In this document: positions 1 through 8,535 of the stretch, piece by piece | Layout of the letters: each line of letters opens with the position of its first letter | Position numbering within the stretch: the stretch's first letter is position 1 | Assembly (NCBI GenBank): GCA_028285185.1 | Contig: JANQQD010000349.1 | Span: forward strand, 1 to 44,675 | Origin: Anaerolineae bacterium | GTDB taxonomy: Bacteria; Pseudomonadota; Alphaproteobacteria; DSM-16000; Inquilinaceae | Reading direction: 5' to 3' | Length of the DNA: 44,675 nucleotides | Notes under the pieces: model-generated | What the model saw: only the letters and a program-made list of their open reading frames with translations | Databases searched by the model: none | Told to the model about the DNA's origin: nothing | Translations under genes and position numbers: made by a program

Positions 1-1053
1 GATGGTCTGTTTACGATCAAGATTGGCCTGATCGGCGCGCCTGAAAAGGCGGCCGGTGTTGTCCCACACCTGCAGCCAGCGATCAAGGTTGGCCATTCCC
101 GCCAGATCCGTGAGGCACAGCCGCTCGCCGGGCATGATCTCATGCTCAAGCTGCCCGGTCGCGACCAGCCTGACGATCCGCTGCAGGATGCCCTGAAACT
201 GGTCGGTCACCTGGCGATAGAGCGCTTCGGCGCCGTTCGCCGCGACACGGTCGCCCAGCGCGTGCACGGCCACCCAGTCCAGGCTCGGCAGGTGTCGCAG
301 CCGTTCCAGCAGATCCGTGTAGACCGCATGTCCGCCGGCAGCTGCCAGACTGAGCGCCCTGCCTGGGGCTCCCTCGGCGAGCCGCGCCAGCACGACACGC
401 TCGTCCGGACGAAGGTCCGGCATGCGCCGCTCCAAGAGCTCCAGGATGCGCGGCTCAGGCACCGCCGAAAGCGTCAGCCGGCGACAGCGGGATCGCAGCG
501 TCGGCAGCAGTGCCCCCGGCTGGTCGCTGACCAGCATCAGCACGGTGCGCCGTGGCGGTTCTTCCAGGATCTTCAGAATTGCGTTGGCGCTGTTTCGGTT
601 CATGCGGTCGGCATCGTCGACCACGACGATCCGCCAGCCACCACCGGAGGCCGTGAGGTGCAGGAATGGCGCAATCCGCCGCACCTGATCGACCGGCAGG
701 TCGCCGGTCGGACGGCCCTGCTTGGGGTCGACGGGCCGCTCAACGCCCAGAAGGTCGGGATGGCTCGCCGCAGCGACTTGGCGGAAAACCGTGCTGCCCT
801 CGGGTACGGCCAGATCCGCAAGACCGTCTGCTTCGGTGCCGGAGACGGTCTCAGCCGCCAGCAGGTAACGCGCGAACCGATAGGCAAGCGTCGTCTTGCC
901 CACCCCGGCCGGGCCGCCGATCAGCCAGGCATGTGGCAGCCTGGCCGACCGGAAAGCATCCACCAGCATCTTTTCCGCCTGATCGTGGCCGATCAGATCC
1001 GGTGTTTCGCGCGGATGCGGCAGAGTGACCGGTTCGGCCGCGGCACGTGCCAT
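1..1053 (-). CDS. holB: DNA polymerase III subunit delta' (3' end cut by window edge)
   Basis: Clamp-loader subunit that helps load the beta sliding clamp during replication. The reading frame is open from an ATG at 1053 down to base 1 with no stop, so the C-terminus lies outside the window. The first 351 codons are present. Visible features are a Walker A-like GPAGVGKTT near the N-terminus, a VVVDDADRMN Walker B region, a sensor segment with EEPPRRTVLML, and SRCRRL, all typical of the DnaX/HolB AAA+ fold. The last visible residues (NLDRKQTI) resemble the usual end of alphaproteobacterial delta', so only a short tail is probably missing. The start overlaps the tmk stop (TGATG), indicating translational coupling. 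Identity is secure from motifs and from the tmk-holB arrangement. Confidence 0.93.
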   Translation of the reverse strand, partial: MARAAAEPVTLPHPRETPDLIGHDQAEKMLVDAFRSARLPHAWLIGGPAGVGKTTLAYRFARYLLAAETVSGTEADGLADLAVPEGSTVFRQVAAASHPDLLGVERPVDPKQGRPTGDLPVDQVRRIAPFLHLTASGGGWRIVVVDDADRMNRNSANAILKILEEPPRRTVLMLVSDQPGALLPTLRSRCRRLTLSAVPEPRILELLERRMPDLRPDERVVLARLAEGAPGRALSLAAAGGHAVYTDLLERLRHLPSLDWVAVHALGDRVAANGAEALYRQVTDQFQGILQRIVRLVATGQLEHEIMPGERLCLTDLAGMANLDRWLQVWDNTGRLFRRADQANLDRKQTI

Positions 1054-1685
1054 CACGGCAGCCCCAGCCGATCTTCGATCGCTTCGAAGGCCGCAGCCGT
1101 AACCGCCGCCTCTGGCAGGGTGGCGTCGACGACGACGCAGCGGTCAGGCTCGCGCCGGGCAATATCGAGGAAGCCCGCGCGAACACGGTCATGGAAGGCC
1201 TGGTCGAGCTTTTCATAGGCGTTCCGGTCTTCGCCCCTGCCCTCCAGGCGGGCCTGCGACTGGTCGGCCGTGAGATCAAGGATGACGGTCATGTCCGGCT
1301 TGAACGTGCCGATCGCAATGGAATGCAGCGCGTCGATCAGGTCGCGGCCGAGCCCCGCACCGTATCCCTGATAGGCCATCGTGCTATCGGAAAAGCGGTC
1401 GGAGAGCACCCATGTCCCCTCCTCCAGCGCCGGCAGGATGGTCTGGCGCAGATGCTCCCGCCGGGCCGCATAGTGCAGCAGGGCCTGGGTGATGGTGTCG
1501 AACGTTCCCGGCTCCCCGTCCAGCAGCAGCCCTCTTATGGTCTCGGCTTGCGGCGTGCCGCCCGGTTCGCGTGTCGTCGTCACCGCGATGCCGCGGGCGT
1601 TCAGAGCGGCGCCCAGCGCCCTGATTTGGGTCGACTTTCCCGCCCCCTCCCCGCCTTCCAGCGTGATCAGCCTGCCCCGCGGCAT
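1053..1685 (-). CDS. tmk: Thymidylate kinase
   Basis: Cytoplasmic kinase converting dTMP to dTDP with ATP, needed for dTTP supply. The 210-residue protein has the normal length. It shows the P-loop GGEGAGKST at residues 11-19, the TREPGGTP dTMP-binding segment, and the DRFSDSTMAYQGYG motif around residue 97. A lid segment with EGRGEDRN follows. It lies 23 bases downstream of the dacC-type gene and its stop overlaps the holB start by one base, so dacC, tmk and holB are probably co-transcribed, as is common in alphaproteobacteria. Nothing unusual was seen. Confidence 0.96.
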   Translation of the reverse strand: MPRGRLITLEGGEGAGKSTQIRALGAALNARGIAVTTTREPGGTPQAETIRGLLLDGEPGTFDTITQALLHYAARREHLRQTILPALEEGTWVLSDRFSDSTMAYQGYGAGLGRDLIDALHSIAIGTFKPDMTVILDLTADQSQARLEGRGEDRNAYEKLDQAFHDRVRAGFLDIARREPDRCVVVDATLPEAAVTAAAFEAIEDRLGLP

Positions 1686-1708
1686 GGGCTTTGGTCCGCC
1701 CCGCGGTG

Positions 1709-2902
1709 CTATTGCAGCCAGCCGAAGATCAGGTGGCCGGCGGCGCTGGTGACCCGCCCAAGGAAACCCTGGCGTTCCACCTCGGCGCCGGCGACAAGCG
1801 GGATTTCCTGTACCGGCATATCGGGCACCGAGACCACCAGCGTCGCCACCACATCCCCCACCGCTATCGGCGCCGGCACCGGTTCCTCCACCCGGACCGT
1901 GACCACCATGTCGGCCGTCTGGCCCCGCCTTATGGTGAGGGCCAGGGGGGTGCCCGCGATCAGCGGCACGGACGACGGCGATCCCATCCAGACTTCAGCC
2001 GTCTCGATCACCTCTTCAGCGTCGAACAGCGGTAGCGCCTCAAACTCGCGGAAGCCCCATTCCAGCAGGCGCACCGCCTCTTCGGCGCGTTCGGTCGTGC
2101 TGTTCAGCCCGTTGATCACCAGGATCAGGCGCCGGCCATCCTGAATGGCCGATGCCGTCAGGCCATAGCCGGCTTCCGCGGTATGGCCCGTCTTCAGGCC
2201 GTCGGCGCCGATGTCCCGATAGAGCAGCGGGTTGCGGTTCTGCTGGGTGATCGGCTGTCCGGTGCTGATATCGACGCCGTAGGTAAACTCTGTCTCTGAA
2301 TAGTAGTGGTAACGGTGCGGGAACGTCTCGATCATGGCACGCGCCAGGATCGCCAGATCGCGCGCCGTCGAATAGTGCTCGGGGTGCGGCCAGCCGGTGG
2401 CGTTGGCGAAGTTGCTGCCCAGCATGCCCAGCTGATGCGCACGCTCCGTCATCTGCCGCGCGAACGCCTCTTCGGTACCGCCCAGACCCTCGGCCAGCAC
2501 GATCGAGGCATCGTTGCCCGACTGCACGATGACGCCGCGGATCAGGTCTTCCACGCGTACGGTGTCGTTCACCTCGACGAACATCTTCGATCCGCCCGTA
2601 CGCCAAGCGTATTCACTAACCGTCAGCTCGTCGTCCAGCGACAGCTGACCGGAATCCAGCGCCTCGAAGACCATGAACATGGTCATGATCTTGCTCATGG
2701 ATGCCGTGGGCATGCGTTCGTCGGCATTGTGCTCCAGCAGCACAGTTCCCGTCGTCACGTCCACCAGGATGGCTTCACGCGCCCGAGTCTCGATCGCGGC
2801 GGCGCCTGTCGCCCAAAGCATCAGCATGGCAACCGCGGCGGCGGCCACGGGCCGGAAAGCGGCGCGGCGCGCCCTCGCAAGCATCGGCATCGTGATCGGC
2901 AT
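1709..2902 (-). CDS. dacC: D-alanyl-D-alanine carboxypeptidase (penicillin-binding protein, DacC/PBP5 type)
   Basis: Periplasmic serine peptidase that removes the terminal D-Ala from peptidoglycan stem peptides. With the start at 2902 the protein is 397 residues. It has a signal peptide (hydrophobic run about residues 18-36 ending in GAAA), the catalytic SxxK tetrad S68-M-S-K71, SGN at 128-130 and KTG at 237-239, followed by the C-terminal beta-rich PBP5 domain. No clear C-terminal amphipathic anchor can be judged by eye. The 2902 ATG is chosen because GAGG lies about six bases upstream; an ATG at 2926 would add eight residues. It follows rlpA closely, matching a shared cell-wall role. The exact paralogue name (dacA, dacC or dacF) is not resolved. 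Confidence 0.93.
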   Translation of the reverse strand: MPITMPMLARARRAAFRPVAAAAVAMLMLWATGAAAIETRAREAILVDVTTGTVLLEHNADERMPTASMSKIMTMFMVFEALDSGQLSLDDELTVSEYAWRTGGSKMFVEVNDTVRVEDLIRGVIVQSGNDASIVLAEGLGGTEEAFARQMTERAHQLGMLGSNFANATGWPHPEHYSTARDLAILARAMIETFPHRYHYYSETEFTYGVDISTGQPITQQNRNPLLYRDIGADGLKTGHTAEAGYGLTASAIQDGRRLILVINGLNSTTERAEEAVRLLEWGFREFEALPLFDAEEVIETAEVWMGSPSSVPLIAGTPLALTIRRGQTADMVVTVRVEEPVPAPIAVGDVVATLVVSVPDMPVQEIPLVAGAEVERQGFLGRVTSAAGHLIFGWLQ

Positions 2903-2935
2903 TCCCCACCTCGCCTTCGGCCGCATGGCCGGCCG

Positions 2936-3817
2936 TCAGTTCTGGACCAGCCGGGCATCCCTATGGCCGGCTGCCAGGACCTCGGAAAGAACGCGGCTAG
3001 CATCGCCGGCATTGGCATAGGGGCCGAGCTGCACCCTGTAGAAGGTCACATCACCCACTAGGGCATCCGAGACGCGCGCGGTCCCCAGGCTGCTCAGCTC
3101 ACCGACAAGCCGCCGTGCGTTTCCATAGTTGGTAAAGGCACCGGCCTGAACGAAGACGCCCGAAGCCGGCGCCTCTACCTGCGCGGTTGCGATCGGAGGG
3201 GCCGGCGACCGCACCGGCTCAACCACGGTTGGCGCCGGTGGAAGGGCCGCCACCTGGGGGCTCGATGCGCCCGGCGGCGGCCCTTCGGAGAAGCTGCGTC
3301 CGGAGGCCTCGGCAAGCCGTATGCTCTCGTCGCTCAGCACCTGAACACGGACCTCAGCCGTTCCCGCCTCGCGAAAGCCCAACAGCTCCGCTGCGCGCTG
3401 GGAAACGTCGATGATCCGGCTGTGTGCGAACGGTCCGCGGTCATTCACACGCAACACCAGCGATCGTCCATTGTTCAAATTGGTGACGCGCACCATCGTC
3501 GGCATCTGCAGCGTGGGATGCGCCGCCGTCAGGGCATCCTGATCGAAGCGTTCGCCGTTCGCGGTCGTCCTGCCGTGAAATCCGGGACCGTACCAGGATG
3601 CCTCTCCGACCTCGTCGTAGTAGAAGTCTTCTTGCGGCGTATACCATATCCCATTGATCTGATAGGGATTGCCGACCTTGTATTCGCCGGGTGAGCTGTC
3701 GGCCTCCAGAGATGTGGCCAGATGGCTCGCCAGTTCTGTTTCCGCGCAAGCACCCAGGGTCGCCGCCGCGGCGACCACAGCCGCAAACCGCAGGGGGCAC
3801 TGCCGCCTTTCCGACAT
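2936..3817 (-). CDS. rlpA: RlpA-type septal ring lytic transglycosylase with SPOR domain
   Basis: Outer-membrane lipoprotein. Characterised RlpA proteins cleave denuded glycan strands at the division site. The ATG at 3817 has a good GGAGG site seven bases upstream and gives 293 residues. The N-terminus carries a lipobox (TLGAC, lipidated C24). The double-psi beta-barrel domain follows, with GEASWYGPGFHGRTTANGE and LVLRVNDRGPFAHSRIIDVS. After a proline/alanine-rich linker comes a C-terminal SPOR domain (FVQAGAFTNYGNARRL to the end), which would bind septal peptidoglycan. A longer in-frame start at 3949 exists but lacks a signal-like N-terminus. It sits between mtgA and the dacC-type gene in a cell-wall cluster. 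Confidence 0.94.
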   Translation of the reverse strand: MSERRQCPLRFAAVVAAAATLGACAETELASHLATSLEADSSPGEYKVGNPYQINGIWYTPQEDFYYDEVGEASWYGPGFHGRTTANGERFDQDALTAAHPTLQMPTMVRVTNLNNGRSLVLRVNDRGPFAHSRIIDVSQRAAELLGFREAGTAEVRVQVLSDESIRLAEASGRSFSEGPPPGASSPQVAALPPAPTVVEPVRSPAPPIATAQVEAPASGVFVQAGAFTNYGNARRLVGELSSLGTARVSDALVGDVTFYRVQLGPYANAGDASRVLSEVLAAGHRDARLVQN

Positions 3818-4013
3818 CGGCGTCCTCCGTCTTTGACCGGCCAAAGCCGCGTTGGCCGCCGGTCTTCCGTTGTCGATCGGCGCCGAAAGCCGGGCCCCGG
3901 CCTGCCGTGTCAGCCACGCTGGCAGCGCCCCCGCCGATTTGTCAAGCAACGGTCAAATACACCTCAAAGGTCCGGGACGGCGGGCCCTTCCCGGCCGTTC
4001 GCCCGCCAGTGCC

Positions 4014-4811
4014 TCATTCGCCCCGGACACAATCAAGCAGAGATTCGATCTGCACCATGCGCTGCTGGATCACGCTGGCCCGCTGCCGCAAAGCACCGGT
4101 CGGCTGCGACGCCGAACGCGTGAGCGGATTGGGCAGGCTGACGGCCAAGAGTGCGGCCTCGCCCCGGTTCAGCAGGCTTGGGGATCGGTCGAAATGGTGT
4201 CGGGCGGCTGGGCCGATGCCGTAGAGACCGGGCCCCCACTCCGCAATGTTCAGATAGACTTCCAGGATGCGCGTCTTAGGCCACAGCGCTTCGAGATACA
4301 GCGTCAGATAGACTTCCAGCCCTTTCCGGACCCAGCTGCGTCCCGGCCACAGGAAGAGGTTCTTGGCTGTCTGCATGCTGATCGTGCTGGCGCCGCGCAG
4401 CCGGCCACCGCTTTCATAGGTGTCGATCGCGTCGTGCACGCTGTCCCAGTCCACGCCGGAATGCGAACAGAACAGGTTGTCTTCCGCCCCGATGACGGCC
4501 GCGATCACATGGGGTGAAACGGCCTCCAGCGGAACCCAATCCTGTTCGATACCATGGCCCTCTCCGGCACGGATCAGCATCAGCGGCGTGATCGGCGGCG
4601 GCACGAAGCGATAGAGGCCCACCAGCACCAGCGGCACGACGATCGGGGCCAGCAGGAGTCCCACCAGCCATCGCCGCCACCGTCGGCGAACCGGACGGCG
4701 GCGAGCACCTTCGCGGCGCGGTCGGGATGAAGCCCGGCCGGCGGCGGGCCGGCGCGGCCGTTTCGGGGCCATGGGCGCTCTTGGTGTCGATTCTGGTTTC
4801 GGGGTTTCCAA
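4014..4811 (-). CDS. mtgA: Monofunctional biosynthetic peptidoglycan transglycosylase
   Basis: Inner-membrane GT51 enzyme that polymerises lipid II into glycan strands. The 265-residue protein starts with a strongly basic Arg/Pro-rich cytoplasmic tail (about residues 1-47) and has one transmembrane segment at about 48-68. The GT51 motifs follow: EDNLFCSHSG with catalytic E110, GASTISMQTAKNLFLW, RKGLEVYLTLYLE, and KTRILEVYLNIAEWGPGLYGI. There is no transpeptidase domain, hence monofunctional. The basic tail is longer than in many homologues; an internal ATG at 4772 would shorten it by 13 residues. It is upstream of rlpA on the same strand with a 196-base gap, so separate promoters are possible. 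Confidence 0.95.
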   Translation of the reverse strand: METPKPESTPRAPMAPKRPRRPAAGRASSRPRREGARRRPVRRRWRRWLVGLLLAPIVVPLVLVGLYRFVPPPITPLMLIRAGEGHGIEQDWVPLEAVSPHVIAAVIGAEDNLFCSHSGVDWDSVHDAIDTYESGGRLRGASTISMQTAKNLFLWPGRSWVRKGLEVYLTLYLEALWPKTRILEVYLNIAEWGPGLYGIGPAARHHFDRSPSLLNRGEAALLAVSLPNPLTRSASQPTGALRQRASVIQQRMVQIESLLDCVRGE

Positions 4812-4916
4812 CGACGGCTACAGGATTACCCTGCCGGGGAAAAGAGCGATCACACCGACGGCGCCGGGCGCAGCGCCGAGGCCGCAGGTCGTGCATCCCG
4901 ATCGGGAATAGCTGAG

Positions 4917-5384
4917 ATGGAGCGAAAGCGCCTGCTGATTGTGGCCCATGCGCCGTCGCCGAATACGCGCGCATTGTTGGATGCTGCCATTCGCGGAGCC
5001 AGCCATCCGGATATCGGCGGTGTTACGGTGACCACCATTGCCCCGCTGGAGGCTGGGCCGTCCGATGTGCTGGCCGCTGACGGCATTCTGCTCGGCACGA
5101 CGGAGAACCTCGGCTATATGAGCGGCGCGCTGAAGGACTTCTTCGACCGGATCTACTACCCATGCCTGGAGCAGACGCAAGGCCTGCCCTACGCGCTGTA
5201 CATCCGTGCGGGCCACGACGGCACCGGGACACGAAGGGCCGTCGAATCCATCACCACCGGCCTTCGATGGCGGTGTGTCCAGGACATTCTTATCTGTCGC
5301 GGCAGCTATCAGACCGACTTTGCCGATCAGTGTGAAGAGCTGGGAATGACCATGGCGGCCGGGCTGGAAGCCGGCCTCTTCTGA
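4917..5384 (+). CDS. Flavodoxin-like / NAD(P)H-dependent FMN reductase family protein
   Basis: A 155-residue protein with a flavodoxin-like fold. The N-terminal strand KRLLIVAHAPSPNTRAL matches an FMN-phosphate-binding loop. LLGTTENLGYMSGALKDFFDRIYYP matches the second flavin-contacting segment of the NADPH-dependent FMN reductase/WrbA-like group. It is probably a soluble cytoplasmic flavoprotein; the substrate cannot be told. It diverges from mtgA with a 105-base gap and has no obvious operon partner. A GGGAA sequence lies about nine bases before the ATG. Confidence 0.8.
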   Translation: MERKRLLIVAHAPSPNTRALLDAAIRGASHPDIGGVTVTTIAPLEAGPSDVLAADGILLGTTENLGYMSGALKDFFDRIYYPCLEQTQGLPYALYIRAGHDGTGTRRAVESITTGLRWRCVQDILICRGSYQTDFADQCEELGMTMAAGLEAGLF

Positions 5385-5575
5385 GGTCGCCATTCCGCCG
5401 GCGAACGGACGTCCGGCCACTAAGGTTCTCTGGGCCGAGGCGACCAACGACTGCAACCAGTCTTAACTGCTAATGCGAATAGATGATGATCCCGCTCGCG
5501 CTCTGGATGCATGACAAGGGACATCCTGGTAGGTAGAGGCACCGAAGCCTGAAGTCGCGGGGTCGTATTCGAACC

Positions 5576-6010
5576 ATGAAAAAGCTCGGAATCGTTATCC
5601 TCATCGTGATCGTCCTCGCAGTCGTTGGCCGTCTCACGTCGCCGGATGAGGCGGGCACTGGCCGGGTCGGCGAAATGACCGCGGCGGAGCGGCATTACGT
5701 CGAACTGCTTGACGAGGCGATTTACAATGTCGGGTATGTTGCGGGCATGGCGTATAGCCACCCGGTCTGGCCCGAGACGCGCGCATTTGTCGGGCCCGAT
5801 GGCCAGTATACCAGGGCCTTGCTGGTCGTGCGGCGTCCCGGTCTCAGCGACGAGGCAACCGCCACCATGAACCTGGACCGCTACGAAGAAGGACGCGACG
5901 CTGGCTCTGTCCAGGCCTTTAGCGAGTCCGACGCTGCCGCCCGCACGCAACGCGTCATTGATATCGTGGAGCGGGAGATGATCCCGGCGATGCGGGCTGC
6001 GTTCGAGTAA
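5576..6010 (+). CDS. Small membrane-anchored protein of unknown function
   Basis: A 144-residue protein I do not recognise. The N-terminus (KKLGIVILIVIVLAVVG) is a single hydrophobic segment after two lysines, which looks like a signal anchor or uncleaved signal peptide. About 120 polar residues without cysteines would then face the periplasm. The soluble part has alternating charge and a C-terminal helix-like stretch (AAARTQRVIDIVEREMIPAMRAAF). It stands alone between the flavodoxin-like gene and tRNA-Ser. No strong ribosome-binding site is visible, so the start is uncertain, but the frame is open and its composition is protein-like. Confidence 0.6.
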   Translation: MKKLGIVILIVIVLAVVGRLTSPDEAGTGRVGEMTAAERHYVELLDEAIYNVGYVAGMAYSHPVWPETRAFVGPDGQYTRALLVVRRPGLSDEATATMNLDRYEEGRDAGSVQAFSESDAAARTQRVIDIVEREMIPAMRAAFE

Positions 6011-6151
6011 CCGTCGGACGTTTGCATCGCTCCTCACATGCACCGTCTGTCCCAGGATGCGACCGCGCGGAAGCGGCCAAGCTGGCGATGATGGGGCAAG
6101 TTCCACCTTCCTGTGGCATCACGCCCGTGATAACTGACTGCGCCGCAAAGT

Positions 6152-6241
6152 GGATGGGTGGCCGAGCGGTTGAAGGCACCGGTCTTGAAAACCGGCAGGC
6201 GTGAAAGCGTCTCGTGGGTTCGAATCCCACCCCATCCGCCA
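6152..6241 (+). tRNA. tRNA-Ser, anticodon TGA
   Basis: A complete class II tRNA of 90 nt with encoded CCA. The acceptor stem GGATGGG (6152-6158) pairs with CCCATCC (6231-6237), followed by discriminator G and CCA at 6239-6241. The anticodon stem is CCGGT/ACCGG with loop CTTGAAA, giving anticodon TGA at 6186-6188, which reads UCA serine codons. A long variable arm (about AGGCG...GTCT) and the T arm GTGGG-TTCGAAT-CCCAC are intact. The long variable arm fits serine. No integrase or attachment-site duplication is seen next to it. Confidence 0.97.
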
Positions 6242-6422
6242 CCTATCGCCGCCAACATCCATTTCCACACTGCGCAGCCGTCCAAATCGCTCTTGTCCAA
6301 CATCACGTCAGCGCGATTGGGCGTCAGGCGACGCTCCGCTTGCAGACTGGGGTGGTCTCAGCCACGATCGGTCGCCGCAAAGACCTTCACTTGGGGAATT
6401 CCGGGTAGGGAAAGGGAACGTC

Positions 6423-7244
6423 ATGGAACCGACTTCGATCGGCTTCGGCCAATTGGCGCGGCATGTGGGCAGGATCCTGTTCGCCCTGACGATCGCTGCC
6501 GCTGGACCCGCTGTCGCCGGCGATCTCGCAAGGCCGGAAGTAATCGGCTTTTCGGCCGATGGCCGCTATGTGGCGTTCGAGGAGTATGGCGCCCAGGACG
6601 GATCCGGCTTCCCCTATGCGAGCATCTACGTCATCGATGTGGCGGCTAATGACTGGGTCGCAGGGTCGCCGGTCCGGGTGCGGCTGGACTACGACGCACT
6701 GCCCGATCTGGAGACGATCGACAACGGCATCACGCAGGCGCGCGATGCGGCAATGGCTGAGGCCGAGCCAATCCTGACCGCCCACGGCATCGTTCCAGGG
6801 GAAACCGGCTCGACGCTGATCTTCCACCCGCTCAGCGATCTGGCAGCCCCAGCCCATGAGGTCTCGTTCTCCATCGGAGCCGCTTATTCGCCCTATTACC
6901 GGGATGAGAACCTGTTGAGCGTGGTGGAGCGCACAGTCGAGAACGCGGAGTGCGACCGCTACGAGCTCGGCCCCGTTTCGGTCATGACCCTCTCGTTGAC
7001 GCTGGGGGCTGACGCCGAGCCGACGATACTGCAGGACGACGATACCCTGCCCGCCAGCCGAGGCTGCGCCACCGGCTACCGCATCCATAGCGTGTTCGTC
7101 TACGCACCCAACCAGCCCGACCAGAGCAGCTGCTGTCACCGCGATCTCGCCATGTTGGTCCTGCTGGGCATGTCCCAGTTCGGCTTCGAAGGCCCAGACT
7201 GGCGCTTTCTCGGAGTCACCACCATGCTGAGCGATGCGTGGTGA
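6423..7244 (+). CDS. DUF2259 family predicted secreted protein
   Basis: A 273-residue protein with an N-terminal signal peptide (hydrophobic stretch ending near AGPAVAGDLA), so probably periplasmic. Just after it comes VIGFSADGRYVAFEEYGAQDGSGFPYASIYVID, a block I associate with DUF2259, a family of secreted proteins of unknown function. Several cysteines (CDRYELG, GCATGY, QSSCCHRD) could form disulphides. The ATG at 6423 is chosen because the signal peptide begins there and an AAGGGA stretch lies upstream. The frame stays open further upstream into the tRNA, which is not meaningful. Confidence 0.82.
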   Translation: MEPTSIGFGQLARHVGRILFALTIAAAGPAVAGDLARPEVIGFSADGRYVAFEEYGAQDGSGFPYASIYVIDVAANDWVAGSPVRVRLDYDALPDLETIDNGITQARDAAMAEAEPILTAHGIVPGETGSTLIFHPLSDLAAPAHEVSFSIGAAYSPYYRDENLLSVVERTVENAECDRYELGPVSVMTLSLTLGADAEPTILQDDDTLPASRGCATGYRIHSVFVYAPNQPDQSSCCHRDLAMLVLLGMSQFGFEGPDWRFLGVTTMLSDAW

Positions 7245-7278
7245 GCTGGACCCGGACCCATGTCCATGATGACAGGGA

Positions 7279-7294
7279 GGACGCAGCGGCGTCC
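7279..7294 (+). terminator. Possible hairpin after the DUF2259 gene
   Basis: GGACGC-agcg-GCGTCC forms a perfect six-base-pair stem with a four-base loop, 35 bases after the DUF2259 stop. No T tract follows, so a Rho-independent terminator is doubtful. It could equally be chance in GC-rich DNA. Confidence 0.25.
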
Positions 7295-7333
7295 GCCGGC
7301 ATCATCTGACGACGATTGACATCAAGTTCCTAA

Positions 7334-7373
7334 TGACTGCATTTTTTGTCAGCATTGACAAAAAATGCAGTCA
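7334..7373 (+). repeat. Perfect 18-bp inverted repeat over the TetR start codon (candidate operator)
   Basis: The left arm TGACTGCATTTTTTGTCA (7334-7351) and the right arm TGACAAAAAATGCAGTCA (7356-7373) are exact reverse complements, separated by GCAT. The ATG of the TetR gene (7365-7367) lies inside the right arm. TetR-family proteins typically bind such dyads and repress their own genes, so this is a likely autoregulatory operator. A TTGACA hexamer at 7316-7321 could serve as a -35 element, with the dyad covering the -10 region. In RNA the same repeat would fold into an 18-bp hairpin burying the start codon. Confidence 0.7.
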
Positions 7374-7967
7374 CGGGATTTGGCCAGACCGGACATCAAA
7401 GACGAGCGCAGAGAGCAGATACTCGACGCCTTTGAAATCTGTGTGGCGCGCTACGGCGTCGAAGGTGCCACGCTTGCGAAGACGGCCGAAGTCGCCGGGC
7501 TTGCCCGACCTCTGGTGCGCCATAACGTAGGCAACCGAGACGCGCTGCTGGCGGCCCTCGTGGCCCGGTACCTGGAACGAAGCTACGCCAGTCTCAATGC
7601 ACTGATCGCAGCCTTGCCGGAACGGAACAGGGTCCGCACGGCGATCGACTGGCTTATCGACCCGGACAGCGCCGATGCGCAGTTGGTGCATGTCGCAAGC
7701 GCGCTGATCGCGGCGTCATCGAATGACCCGGTACTGGCTGCGAAGATGCGGGACTGGTTGGACGGCTTCGTTGCCCAGATAAGCCAACTGGTGGCGGACG
7801 ACTTTCCGGATGCGGACCGGGCGACGGTTTCTGCCGTCGCGGCCGGGATTACGGGCATCTACTTCAATATCGAAGCGCTCACCCCTTTGGGCGATGTCAG
7901 TGCTTTGGCGGTGTCGTCCAAAAGGGCGGCCATAATGCTTGTCGAGACAATAGAGACAAGCCGATAG
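7365..7967 (+). CDS. TetR/AcrR family transcriptional regulator
   Basis: A 200-residue predicted DNA-binding repressor. The N-terminal domain has RREQILDAFEICVARYGVEGATLAKTAEVAG and a recognition helix region around residues 36-57 (LAKTAEVAGLARPLVRHNVGNRDALL), the normal TetR layout. The C-terminal ligand-binding domain is helical and not recognisable further. No Shine-Dalgarno sequence precedes the ATG, which lies inside a perfect inverted repeat; start-codon masking or leaderless translation are possible. It converges with hybD (32-base gap). There is no direct evidence that it controls the hydrogenase genes; autoregulation is the safest inference. Confidence 0.88.
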   Translation: MQSRDLARPDIKDERREQILDAFEICVARYGVEGATLAKTAEVAGLARPLVRHNVGNRDALLAALVARYLERSYASLNALIAALPERNRVRTAIDWLIDPDSADAQLVHVASALIAASSNDPVLAAKMRDWLDGFVAQISQLVADDFPDADRATVSAVAAGITGIYFNIEALTPLGDVSALAVSSKRAAIMLVETIETSR

Positions 7968-7999
7968 ACGCGGGCTGCCGACCGGCCTGTGGGGCGGCG

Positions 8000-8521
8000 T
8001 CATTCTCCGCTGGTCGTCGCCATTTCGTGTCTGTCGCGGATGTCGAACTCCAGCGCCGATAACTCTGAGGCGACGGCTTCCACCAGCGCGTCGACGCGCG
8101 CCGACAGCGGCGCACTGAGCTCGAGCCCCAGGCCCATGTCCACCGGCTGCAATCCGAACAGCGTGATGCGGGCCGGTGCGTCACCGGTCAACTGCAGGAC
8201 CGCCAGCAGATCGGACAGCCCGAGTTGATGCGGTGAGATCTTCGTCTGCAGAAAGGCAGGGATCTCGCCGTCGACCATCCTGATCATGGTTTCCGGCGGA
8301 CCGTCATGGGCGACGGCATCGACGATGATAAGGTGGTCGCGCCCGGCAATCAGGTCCAGGAGATCGAGCCCGCTGGTGCCGCCGTCGATGACCGTAACGC
8401 CCTCCGGCAGGATATAGCGTTCCGTCAGGCGGCGAATGGCGTGAACGCCCAGTCCCTCATCGCGCAACAGCACGTTGCCCACGCCCAGGACCAGAACGTC
8501 GGGCCAGACAGCGCCTTCCAT
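8000..8521 (-). CDS. hybD: [NiFe] hydrogenase maturation endopeptidase HybD
   Basis: Cytoplasmic peptidase that clips the C-terminal tail of the hydrogenase large subunit after nickel insertion. With the ATG at 8521 (GGGGGAGG site four bases upstream) it is 173 residues. It has LGVGNVLLRDEGLG at the N-terminus. E22, D68 (IIVDAV) and H98 (SPHQL) correspond to the nickel-sensing ligands known for E. coli HybD. It follows hybC by 14 bases as the last gene of the hyb operon. A longer in-frame start at 8605 would overlap hybC and lacks family resemblance. Confidence 0.93.
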   Translation of the reverse strand: MEGAVWPDVLVLGVGNVLLRDEGLGVHAIRRLTERYILPEGVTVIDGGTSGLDLLDLIAGRDHLIIVDAVAHDGPPETMIRMVDGEIPAFLQTKISPHQLGLSDLLAVLQLTGDAPARITLFGLQPVDMGLGLELSAPLSARVDALVEAVASELSALEFDIRDRHEMATTSGE

Positions 8522-8535
8522 ACTGCCTCCCCCGG

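Noticed and set aside
6152..6423. tRNA-Ser as an integration site for a mobile element
   Set aside because: No integrase gene or repeat of the tRNA 3' end was seen in the window.
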